Source: Elusimicrobia bacterium RIFCSPLOWO2_01_FULL_64_13
Lineage (GTDB): Bacteria; Elusimicrobiota; Elusimicrobia; 2-02-FULL-39-32
Direction: 5' to 3'
Assembly (NCBI GenBank): GCA_001800095.1
Contig: MGUT01000079.1
Coordinates: 7,580-12,878 of the forward strand
DNA: 5,299 bases
The notes beneath the pieces were generated by a model. That model was not told the DNA's origin and ran no database searches. It saw only the letters and a list, made by a program, of their open reading frames with translations. Position 1 is the first letter of the stretch. Each line of letters opens with the position of its first letter. Position numbers and translations under genes: made by a program. Shown piece by piece: positions 1-5,299 of the stretch.

Positions 1-563
1 CGGCCCAGCCGCGTCACCTCGAAATCGGTCCGGCGGCCGGGATTCGCGGGGAAGTTCACGTTCAGGAACACCCGGTTGGGCAGCCCGTATTTGAGGATCA
101 GCCGGGCCAGTTTCTCCACCTTTCGCTCCACGAACTTGTGGTCCGTCCTGGCGGCGTTCACCATGGAGACGGCCATCGCCGGTATCCCCATCATCGCGGC
201 CTCCCGGGCGATGGCCACCGTGCCCGAGTAGATGATGTCTTCGCCCAGGTTCGGGCCGTGATTGATGCCCCCCACCACCAGGTCCACCTTCTTCTTTTTG
301 AGCAGCTCGAGAAGCCCGAAACGCACGCAGTCGGACGGCGTGCCGTTGGTGATGTAGGCCCCGATGACGTCTTTCTTCGTGAGCGCGACGGGAAGGGTCT
401 GGACGCGGAAGGGTTTGTGGAGCGTGATCGAGTGGCTGGCGGCCGAGCGCTCGCCGTCGGGAACGATCACCAGGAGATTCCCCATCGGGCGCAGGGCCCG
501 GATGAGGGGCTTGAGGCCCATCCCGTAAATGCCGTCGTCGTTGGATATCAGGATCCTGCGCAT
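1..563 (-). CDS. surE: 5'/3'-nucleotidase SurE (C-terminus beyond left edge)
   Basis: SurE is a divalent-metal-dependent phosphatase that removes phosphate from nucleoside 5'- and 3'-monophosphates; some members also degrade short polyphosphate. It is normally cytoplasmic. The window holds residues 1-187 of a family usually near 250 residues, so roughly the last quarter is missing because of the window edge, not truncation. The metal site is intact: the N-terminal SNDDG motif (Asp9, Asp10), Ser40 in ERSAASHSIT, and Asn101 in GGINHGPNLG. Other family blocks are NGTPSDCV (73-80) and IYSGTVAIAREA (111-122). The ATG at 563-561 lies inside the end of rdgB and has a GGAGG four bases upstream, which decides the start. 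The 16-base overlap with rdgB suggests translational coupling. The substrates complement RdgB, whose products are nucleoside monophosphates. The family call is near certain; the in vivo substrate is not. Confidence 0.96.
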   Translation of the reverse strand, partial: MRRILISNDDGIYGMGLKPLIRALRPMGNLLVIVPDGERSAASHSITLHKPFRVQTLPVALTKKDVIGAYITNGTPSDCVRFGLLELLKKKKVDLVVGGINHGPNLGEDIIYSGTVAIAREAAMMGIPAMAVSMVNAARTDHKFVERKVEKLARLILKYGLPNRVFLNVNFPANPGRRTDFEVTRLG

Positions 564-1159
564 CGGGCCTCCAGGAGTTTCTTGATTTTCAGGACCGCCT
601 TGGCCCTGTGGCTGACGCGGTTCTTTTCTTTGAGGGAAAGTTCAGCCAGGGTCTTTTTCAGGCGGGGGATGTAGAACAAAGGGTCGTAACCGAAACCGTT
701 CCTGCCGCGCGAGGATTCCAGTATCTTTCCCCGCAAAGCGCCCTCGCAGGTCTCCACCCGGCCCGTGGCCGGGTCGGCGAGAGCGACCACGCAGCGGAAG
801 GTCGCGCCCCGGGCGGCGCCGGCGGCCCCGCGCCTCCCGAGCTCGCGCAGGAGCTTGCGGTTGTTGTCCGAATAGGCGCAGCCCGGACCGGCGTAGCGGG
901 CGCTGCGCAACCCGGGCGCGCCGGAGAGGGCGTCGACTTCCAGGCCCGTGTCGTCGGCCAGGGCGGGAAGACCCGTCCGCCGGGAATAGGCCCGGGCCTT
1001 CTTGACTGCGTTCTCGAGCAGGGTGCGGCCGTCTTCGCAGACCGAAGCGACCTTGGGGAAGCGGGTGAGGTCCGTGAACGCGGCCGGGACCCCGCGGAGC
1101 AGTTTGGCGATCTCCCGGGTCTTGTGCCGGTTATGGGTGGCGATGACGAAGGTCTTCAC
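548..1159 (-). CDS. rdgB: XTP/dITP diphosphatase (RdgB/HAM1 family)
   Basis: This Mg-dependent pyrophosphohydrolase converts XTP, ITP and dITP to monophosphate plus pyrophosphate, keeping deaminated purines out of DNA and RNA. The 203 residues match the family's usual ~200. Family motifs, numbered from the GTG start: ATHNRHK near the N-terminus (Asn10, Lys13), ENA (49-51), the acidic ADDTGLEVDAL block (68-78, Asp69/Asp70), RSARYAG (85-91), GRNGFGYDPLF (152-162) and SHRAKA (183-188). The reading frame stays open far upstream, but that part is a shadow of the aconitase. The family begins directly before KTFVIATHN, so I chose the GTG at 1159-1157. It overlaps the aconitase TGA as GTGA. No Shine-Dalgarno is visible in front of it, so translation probably depends on coupling to the aconitase. 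The 3' end overlaps surE by 16 bases. Confidence 0.95.
   Translation of the reverse strand: MKTFVIATHNRHKTREIAKLLRGVPAAFTDLTRFPKVASVCEDGRTLLENAVKKARAYSRRTGLPALADDTGLEVDALSGAPGLRSARYAGPGCAYSDNNRKLLRELGRRGAAGAARGATFRCVVALADPATGRVETCEGALRGKILESSRGRNGFGYDPLFYIPRLKKTLAELSLKEKNRVSHRAKAVLKIKKLLEARCAGS
568..572 (-). promoter_or_regulatory. Shine-Dalgarno site of surE inside rdgB
   Basis: On the minus strand GGAGG is followed by four bases (CCCG) and then the surE ATG. The site lies within the last codons of rdgB, so surE can be initiated by ribosomes finishing rdgB or by fresh loading. It supports the ATG at 563 as the true surE start. Confidence 0.75.
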
Positions 1160-3435
1160 TTTTTGATCAGGCTCTTGCGGAGGAGGTTCAGGGCGGACCC
1201 GGCCTGGAACCAGCCGATCTGGTCCGACGTGAGGTTGTGGCGGATGCGGATCCTGTCCTCCGACCCGTCTTTGTGGCGCAGGACGCAGGCCGCCTCCTTT
1301 CCGGGGGCCAGGGATGCCAGGTCCGGGAGGTCCGCCCGGTCGGATTCCTCCACGCGGTCGTAGTCCGACGGGTCCGAGAACGTGAAGGGGAGGATCCCCT
1401 GCTTTTTGAGGTTGGTCTCGTGGATGCGGGCGAAACTCCTGGCGATGACCGCGGCGCAGCCGAGCAGCCTCGGGGACATGGCCGCGTGCTCGCGGCTCGA
1501 GCCCTCTCCATAGTTGGCGTCGCCGACCACGATCCAGCGCAGGCCCTTGGCCCGGTAGTCCCGGGCCGTCTTGGGGAATGCGGATCCCTTTTCGCCCGTG
1601 ACGGCGTTCGTTCCCTTCCCCGGTTCCCCGGTGAAAGCGTTGACCGCTCCCAGGAACAGGTTGTCGCTGATATGGTCCAGGTGGCCCCGGTACTTGAGCC
1701 AGGGGCCCGCGGGAGAGATGTGGTCCGTGGTGCATTTTCCCCTGGCCTTGAGGAGGATGGGCAGTCCCAGAAGATCTTTTCCGTCCCAGGCGGGAAAGGG
1801 ATCCAGGATCTGGAGCCGGTCGCTCTTGGGGTCCACTTCGAGCGCGATCGAGCCTCCATCCACGGGAGGGGGGAAGTATCCTCCCTCGGTCCGGACGAAA
1901 CCCCTGGCGGGGCAGTCGGGCGCCGGAGCGGGAGGGACCAGACGGGTCTTTTTGCCGCCGGCGGCCGGCAGCTCGTCCGTCAAGGGATTGAAGCTCAAGC
2001 GCCCCGCGAGCGCGAGGGCCACGACGATCTCCGGGCTGGCGATGAAGGCCAGGGTGGCGGGATTGCCGTCATTGCGCTTGGGGAAATTGCGGTTGAACGA
2101 GGTCAGGATGGAATTGGGCCGGCCGGAAGGAACGTCCTGCCGCTTCCATTGGCCGATGCAGGGCCCGCAGGCGTTGGCCAGCACCACGGCGCCCAGGTCC
2201 TCGAGAGCCTTGGCCTGCCCGTCCCGCTTGACGGTCTCGTAGATCTGCTCGGACCCCGGAGTCACGAGGAGCGGTGCGCGCGCCTTGATCCCCGCCGAGG
2301 ACGCCTGCCTGGCGACGTCGGCGGACCGGGTCAGGTCCTCGTAGGAGGAATTCGTGCAGCTCCCGATGAGCGCGGCGGAAATGGCGTCGGGATAGCCCTT
2401 TTCCGCCACGTCCTTCGCCAGTCGGGAGATGGGCCTGGCCAGGTCCGGGGTATGGGGGCCGACCACGTGGGGTTCGAGCTTGGACAGGTCGATCTCCACC
2501 ACGCGCTCATAGAACTTCTCCGGGGTTTTCTCGACCTCCGGATCGGGCGTGAGAAGGCCCGAGTTGAGATCGGCCGCTTCGGCCAGGGCGGCCCGGCCCG
2601 TGGCTTTCAGATAGCCGGCCATCCTGGGATCATAGGGAAAAATGGACGTGGTGGCGCCGAGTTCCGCTCCCATGTTCGTGATGGTGGCTTTGCCGGTGCA
2701 GCTGATGGACCGGGTCCCCGGGCCGAAATATTCGATGACGCGGTTGGTGCCGCCCTGGGTGGTGAGGATGCCGCAAAGGACGAGGATCACGTCCTTCGGC
2801 GAGGCCCAGCCGGACAGTTCGCCCGTGAGCCGGACGCCGATGATGCCGGGATGCCGGACTTCCCAGGGGAGGCCGGCCATCACGTCCACGGCGTCCGCCC
2901 CGCCCACGCCCACCGCGATCATGCCCAATCCGCCGGCGTTGGGCGTGTGCGAGTCCGTCCCGAGCATCATGCCTCCCGGAAGCGCGTAATTCTCCAATAG
3001 GACCTGGTGGATGATGCCGGCGCCGGGCTTCCAGAAGCCGATGCCGAACCTGCTGGAAGCCGATTTCAGGAAATGGTACACCTCTCCGTTCTCCTTCTCG
3101 GCCGCCTCCAAATCGCCGGCGGCGCCGGTCTGGGCGCGGATCAGGTGGTCGCAATGCACGGTCGCGGGCACGGCGACCCGAGGGAGGCGGGCCTGGGCGA
3201 ATTGCAGGAGGGCCATTTGCGCGGTGGCGTCCTGCATGGCGACGCGGTCCGGGCGCGTGACCAGGGTCCCTTGGCCCGGAGAAAAATCCTGATTTCTCGG
3301 GTCGTCGAGGTGCCCGAAGAGCACCTTCTCCGCCAGGGTCAGGGGACGGGCAAGCCGTTTCCGGACCTCGGCGAGATTTTTTCCGGATTTACCGTAGATT
3401 TGTTCGGCCGACTCCCTGGTGGTCTCGATCAGCAT
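1156..3435 (-). CDS. aconitate hydratase, mitochondrial-type
   Basis: The enzyme interconverts citrate and isocitrate through cis-aconitate in the TCA cycle, using a [4Fe-4S] cluster. At 759 residues it has the length of mitochondrial aconitase, not the ~890 of bacterial AcnA or AcnB. From recalled pig/human mitochondrial sequence the likeness runs end to end, from RPLTLAEKVLFGHLDDP (30-46) to WFQAGSALN (742-750). Cluster ligands are Cys360 (GSCTNSSYEDL), Cys423 and Cys426 (NACGPCIGQW). Other active-site blocks are HCDHLI (94-99), GTDSHTPN (159-166), SFNRNFPKRND (446-456), GKCTTDHISPAGPW (566-579) and GDANYGEGSSREHAA (638-652). The ATG is fixed by an AAAGGAA ribosome site and an in-frame stop just upstream (3453-3451). 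It appears to be the first gene of an operon with rdgB and surE. I know no settled symbol for this bacterial subgroup; acn or acnA may be used. All key residues look intact. Confidence 0.97.
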   Translation of the reverse strand: MLIETTRESAEQIYGKSGKNLAEVRKRLARPLTLAEKVLFGHLDDPRNQDFSPGQGTLVTRPDRVAMQDATAQMALLQFAQARLPRVAVPATVHCDHLIRAQTGAAGDLEAAEKENGEVYHFLKSASSRFGIGFWKPGAGIIHQVLLENYALPGGMMLGTDSHTPNAGGLGMIAVGVGGADAVDVMAGLPWEVRHPGIIGVRLTGELSGWASPKDVILVLCGILTTQGGTNRVIEYFGPGTRSISCTGKATITNMGAELGATTSIFPYDPRMAGYLKATGRAALAEAADLNSGLLTPDPEVEKTPEKFYERVVEIDLSKLEPHVVGPHTPDLARPISRLAKDVAEKGYPDAISAALIGSCTNSSYEDLTRSADVARQASSAGIKARAPLLVTPGSEQIYETVKRDGQAKALEDLGAVVLANACGPCIGQWKRQDVPSGRPNSILTSFNRNFPKRNDGNPATLAFIASPEIVVALALAGRLSFNPLTDELPAAGGKKTRLVPPAPAPDCPARGFVRTEGGYFPPPVDGGSIALEVDPKSDRLQILDPFPAWDGKDLLGLPILLKARGKCTTDHISPAGPWLKYRGHLDHISDNLFLGAVNAFTGEPGKGTNAVTGEKGSAFPKTARDYRAKGLRWIVVGDANYGEGSSREHAAMSPRLLGCAAVIARSFARIHETNLKKQGILPFTFSDPSDYDRVEESDRADLPDLASLAPGKEAACVLRHKDGSEDRIRIRHNLTSDQIGWFQAGSALNLLRKSLIKK

Positions 3436-3438
3436 GAG

Positions 3439-3445
3439 TTCCTTT
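3439..3445 (-). promoter_or_regulatory. Shine-Dalgarno site of aconitase gene
   Basis: On the minus strand AAAGGAA is followed by CTC and the aconitase ATG, so the AAGGA core sits four bases from the start. This gives the aconitase mRNA a conventional short leader, unlike the two genes to its right in the window. Confidence 0.7.
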
Positions 3446-3462
3446 CGGTTTTAGCGCGTTCA

Positions 3463-3471
3463 ATTATAACA
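3463..3471 (-). promoter_or_regulatory. extended -10 promoter for acn-rdgB-surE
   Basis: The minus strand reads TGTTATAAT, a perfect -10 hexamer preceded by the TGn extension. No convincing -35 box lies 16-18 bases upstream; that position reads TAGGCG at the end of the epimerase gene. An extended -10 can compensate for a weak -35. Transcription would start near 3456, giving a leader of about 20 bases that contains the AAAGGAA ribosome site. The box lies in the 53-base gap between the epimerase stop and the aconitase start, so the operon can be transcribed independently of the epimerase. Confidence 0.68.
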
Positions 3472-3488
3472 GACCCCGCCGCGGCCGC

Positions 3489-4508
3489 CTATCCCCAATA
3501 GTGCCGGCGGTTCTTCTCGTAGAAATCGATGGTGGATTTCAGGCCGTCCTCCAGGGCGGTCGTCGCGCGCCAGCCGGCGTCGCGGCGGATCTTGCGGTTG
3601 TCCGCCACGAAGTCTCCCGCGTCGATGCGTTTGTTGGTCTCCGGCCAGGGGACGTGGAGGATGGTGCCTTTCCCGGCGATGCGCAGGATCTTCCGCACGA
3701 TCTCGATCAGGGGGACTCCCTTGCCCGAGGCCACGTTGTAGGTCTCCCCGCGCAGGTCGCTCCGCAGGCCCGCCATCAGGAACGCGTCGACGATGTCGTC
3801 CACGTAGAGGTAGTCCCGGACCTGCCGGCCGTCCCCGAATATCTTGATCGGGGCGTTGTCGATGGCCAGCCGTATGAACCAATTGAGGATGCCGAAGCTG
3901 GGCTGGCGCATCTGCGCCCGCGGGCCGTAGCCGTTGGCCACGCGCAAGATGGTGGCGTTCAGGTCGAAGACGGAGCTGTAGATGCGGTGGTAGTTCTCTC
4001 CGGCGAGCTTGTCGGCCGAATAAACGTCCAGCGGCTGGGTCGGGCCGGACTCGAGGACCTTTCCGCGGCCGGGGGAGCCGTAGACGGCGCGGGTGGAGCA
4101 GTAGACCAGGCGCAGATCGGGCCGGCGGAGCCGGGCGGCCTCGAGGAGATTGAGCTGTCCGTGGATATTGATGTCGGCGTCCAGCCGGGGATTCCGCATG
4201 CTGTCCGTGTGGCTCGTCTGGGCGGCGATGTTGAAGAGGATGTCCCGGTCCTTGACGGCGGCCTCCACGACGGCGCGGTCGCGGATGTCGGCCTGGATCC
4301 ATTCCACCCGCTTTTCGATCCCTTCCAGGTTGTGCCGGTTGCCTCCGTGGAGGGGCAGGAGGCAGTCGAGGAGGCGGACGTCCGCCCCCAGGGCCGCGAG
4401 GCGGTGGGCGAGGTTGCTGCCCAGGAAACCCAGACCCCCCGTGACGAGGACTTTCTTGCCCCGGTAGCCCTGGAGGGGGGATTTCGGGGCCGCTTTGCCG
4501 GATCTCAT
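3489..4508 (-). CDS. NAD-dependent epimerase/dehydratase (extended SDR, sugar nucleotide)
   Basis: The 339 residues form one extended short-chain dehydrogenase of the GalE/RmlB-like superfamily, which acts on nucleotide-activated sugars for polysaccharide or glycolipid synthesis in the cytoplasm. Visible features are the Rossmann glycine motif TGGLGFLG (23-30), an Asp48 at the end of the second strand that suggests NAD over NADP, STRAVYG (138-144) with Thr139 at the catalytic Ser/Thr position, and the YSADK catalytic Tyr163/Lys167. C-terminal substrate-domain blocks are FGDGRQVRDYLYVDDIVDAF (224-243) and YNVASGKGVPL (257-267). A basic, proline-containing stretch of about 17 residues precedes the fold; the ATG at 4508 has no Shine-Dalgarno and may be leaderless. 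A start a little further in cannot be excluded. The substrate (UDP-glucose, UDP-glucuronate or another sugar) cannot be decided from motifs. Confidence 0.9.
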   Translation of the reverse strand: MRSGKAAPKSPLQGYRGKKVLVTGGLGFLGSNLAHRLAALGADVRLLDCLLPLHGGNRHNLEGIEKRVEWIQADIRDRAVVEAAVKDRDILFNIAAQTSHTDSMRNPRLDADINIHGQLNLLEAARLRRPDLRLVYCSTRAVYGSPGRGKVLESGPTQPLDVYSADKLAGENYHRIYSSVFDLNATILRVANGYGPRAQMRQPSFGILNWFIRLAIDNAPIKIFGDGRQVRDYLYVDDIVDAFLMAGLRSDLRGETYNVASGKGVPLIEIVRKILRIAGKGTILHVPWPETNKRIDAGDFVADNRKIRRDAGWRATTALEDGLKSTIDFYEKNRRHYWG

Positions 4509-4514
4509 GGATGT

Positions 4515-4523
4515 ATCATATCA
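4515..4523 (-). promoter_or_regulatory. extended -10 promoter of the epimerase gene
   Basis: The minus strand reads TGATATGAT, a five-of-six -10 hexamer (TATGAT) with a TGn extension. It is followed by ACATCC and then the epimerase ATG. The usual start distance of about 7 bases after the hexamer falls on the A of ATG, so the transcript would be leaderless. The best -35 with a 17-base spacer is TTCTCC (4543-4538), only three of six matches to TTGACA. Confidence 0.58.
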
Positions 4524-4579
4524 GATTTCCACCGCCGGGAGAAACCGCCGATTGGGGCCGGGACTTTCCCTTGCGGGAC

Positions 4580-4633
4580 CCCTCACCCGGCCTCCGGCCA
4601 CCCTCTCCCCCAGGGAGAGGGATGGGGTGAGGG
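4580..4633. repeat. REP-like nested palindromic element
   Basis: An outer inverted pair, CCCTCACCC (4580-4588) and GGGTGAGGG (4625-4633), is a perfect 9-base match. Inside it a second perfect 9-base pair, CCCTCTCCC (4601-4609) and GGGAGAGGG (4613-4621), closes on a 3-base loop. Between the two left arms sits a small third hairpin, GGCC-TCC-GGCC (4589-4599). The whole can fold as a branched stem in RNA or single-stranded DNA. From memory, near-identical elements occur in many copies in GC-rich bacterial genomes, where they behave as REP-like repeats, probably non-autonomous and spread by transposase-like enzymes. Neither stem is followed by a T-run, so an intrinsic terminator is unlikely. It lies between two divergent promoters. 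Confidence 0.82.
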
Positions 4634-4659
4634 CGATGTGGCGGTGCCAATCCAGCGGG

Positions 4660-4687
4660 TTGACATGCCGGAGGGACATGTTATAAT
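4660..4687 (+). promoter_or_regulatory. consensus sigma-70 promoter of greA
   Basis: A perfect -35 TTGACA (4660-4665) and a perfect -10 TATAAT (4682-4687) are separated by 16 bases, and a TGT extension (4679-4681) precedes the -10. This is a strong housekeeping-type promoter. Only TTTTAGGGT-like bases separate the hexamer from the greA ATG at 4696, so transcription should start at about 4694-4696, giving no leader or one of one or two bases. AGGG at 4691-4694 is too close to the ATG to act as a Shine-Dalgarno. Confidence 0.88.
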
Positions 4688-4695
4688 TTTAGGGT

Positions 4696-5166
4696 ATGGC
4701 CAACGAGACGTACCTCACCCGCGAGGGGTTCGAGAAGCTGCGCAGGGAGATGGCTTCTCTGCAGAAGGAAAAGCAGGAGCTGTCCAAGATGATCGGAGAG
4801 GCGCGCGAGCAGGGCGACCTGCGCGAGAACGCCGGCTACCAGTACGCCAAGGACAAGCAGGCCGAGGTCATGCGCCGGATCATAGACCTCGAGCAGAAGC
4901 TCAAGAACGTGCGCCTGATCGAAGAGACCAAGATCGCCAAGGACGAGATCCGCATCGGCGCCACGGCGACCTTGAAGGAGCTCTCTTCCGGCTCCGAGTT
5001 CAAGTACATGTTCGTGGGCCAGGAGGAATCGGACCCGTCCCACGGCAAGCTCTCGGTCCATTCCCCTCTCGGCGAGGGGCTCCTGGGCCATAAAAAAGGC
5101 GAGACGGTCGCCGTCGACCTTCCCGCCGGACGCAAGGAATTCAAGATCCTCAATATCGAGCGCTAG
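4696..5166 (+). CDS. greA: transcription elongation factor GreA
   Basis: GreA enters the RNA polymerase secondary channel and stimulates cleavage of backtracked transcripts, rescuing arrested complexes. The 156 residues match the family's usual ~158. The N-terminal part (about 1-77) is a charged antiparallel coiled coil. Its tip reads EAREQGDLRENAGYQYAK (35-52), with Asp41 and Glu44 at the same numbers as the Mg-coordinating acidic pair of the E. coli protein. The C-terminal FKBP-like domain carries GKLSVHSPLGEGLLGHKKG (117-135) and PAGRKEFKILNI (143-154). ENAGY in place of the commoner ENAEY is a small change at the tip. The ATG at 4696 follows the -10 box by eight bases, so the mRNA is probably leaderless. 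The 3' end overlaps the convergent glycosyltransferase gene by 17 bases, and no terminator is seen. Confidence 0.97.
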   Translation: MANETYLTREGFEKLRREMASLQKEKQELSKMIGEAREQGDLRENAGYQYAKDKQAEVMRRIIDLEQKLKNVRLIEETKIAKDEIRIGATATLKELSSGSEFKYMFVGQEESDPSHGKLSVHSPLGEGLLGHKKGETVAVDLPAGRKEFKILNIER

Positions 5167-5299
5167 ACTTCAGCTTCCACACCAGCCGGAAAGCCTCCCA
5201 CACGACCCGCCTCGATATCTTGGACTGTCCGCAGGTCCTGTCCGAGAAGATGATGGGGATTTCCCTGACGCGGAACCCTTGCCGCAGAGCCCGGAAGGT
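5150..5299 (-). CDS. family 2 glycosyltransferase, polyprenol-phosphate mannose synthase-like (C-terminal fragment)
   Basis: Only the last 49 residues are in the window; the gene enters from the right edge and ends with TGA at 5152-5150. The reading frame on the minus strand is open throughout and gives RALRQGFRVREIPIIFSDR followed by GQSKISRRVVWEAFRLVWKL. This is the characteristic C-terminal block of DPM1/polyprenol monophosphomannose synthase-like GT2 enzymes: a hydrophobic EIPI-F strand, an Asp-Arg, then G-SK-S and a helix with EA. Such enzymes transfer a sugar from GDP-mannose or a similar donor to a lipid phosphate on the cytoplasmic membrane face. The fragment ends with no C-terminal membrane domain, as in soluble or peripheral members. 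Donor and lipid cannot be told from this piece. It converges on greA, whose 3' end it overlaps by 17 bases. Confidence 0.82.
   Translation of the reverse strand, partial: TFRALRQGFRVREIPIIFSDRTCGQSKISRRVVWEAFRLVWKLKSSARY

Noticed and set aside
1160..1735. An in-frame N-terminal extension of rdgB making a 395-residue protein.
   Set aside because: The extra 192 residues are arginine/proline/glycine-rich, overlap the aconitase coding sequence in another frame, and precede a textbook RdgB N-terminus. They are a GC-rich shadow frame.
1237..3000. A 587-codon plus-strand open frame opposite the aconitase gene.
   Set aside because: It is antisense to an unmistakable conserved enzyme, has no recognisable domain, and has the Gly/Arg/Val-rich composition expected of a shadow in high-GC DNA.
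3473..3492. The GC-rich palindromic stretch with GCGGCCGC after the epimerase stop as a terminator.
   Set aside because: Although partly self-complementary, it has no adequate loop and stem followed by a T-run, so it is better read as the upstream part of the aconitase promoter region.
4580..4633. The palindrome as a rho-independent terminator.
   Set aside because: It lies upstream of both neighbouring genes, not after one, and neither strand has a T-run after the stem.
3501..5093. A 530-codon plus-strand open frame running opposite the epimerase, through the intergenic repeat and into greA in a different frame.
   Set aside because: It overlaps two well-supported genes and the promoter region. 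Its translation shows no family motif, and its late part is an arginine-rich out-of-frame reading of greA.
4681..5153. Minus-strand open frames opposite greA as possible antisense proteins.
   Set aside because: They are antisense to a conserved greA, have no family motif or ribosome site, and one starts inside the greA promoter region; they look like shadows.

Overview
The window is GC-rich, gene-dense bacterial chromosome carrying six protein genes, four complete and two cut by the window edges. No rRNA, tRNA, CRISPR array, transposase or phage gene is visible. The longest stretch without a gene is 187 bases. The lineage cannot be fixed from this sequence. A mitochondrial-type aconitase, high GC, and leaderless-looking genes beside Shine-Dalgarno-led ones would fit an Acidobacteriota/Aminicenantota-like or deltaproteobacterial-type genome, but this is a weak inference.

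Layout, left to right. Minus-strand genes fill 1-3435 and read leftwards as aconitase (3435-1156), then rdgB (1159-548), then surE (563 to beyond the left edge). The junctions overlap by 4 and 16 bases, so this looks like one translationally coupled operon. Its likely promoter is an extended -10 box just upstream of the aconitase, next to the stop of the following gene. A 339-residue sugar-nucleotide epimerase/dehydratase of the extended SDR family lies at 4508-3489, also on the minus strand. A 187-base divergent intergenic region (4509-4695) holds promoters for the epimerase and for greA, with a 54-base REP-like nested palindrome between them. greA (4696-5166, plus strand) is complete. Its last 17 bases overlap the 3' end of a convergent minus-strand family 2 glycosyltransferase that resembles polyprenol-phosphate mannose synthase and runs off the right edge.

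Functionally this is mostly housekeeping: a TCA-cycle enzyme, two nucleotide-cleaning enzymes acting in series (RdgB yields nucleoside monophosphates, SurE dephosphorylates them), a transcription elongation factor, and two envelope or glycan genes.

I found no new defence, mobile or biosynthetic system. The points most worth a second look are: extended -10 boxes at all three promoters, two of which place the predicted transcription start at or within a base or two of the start codon (leaderless mRNAs); the REP-like element between two divergent promoters; and the overlapping acn-rdgB-surE arrangement.
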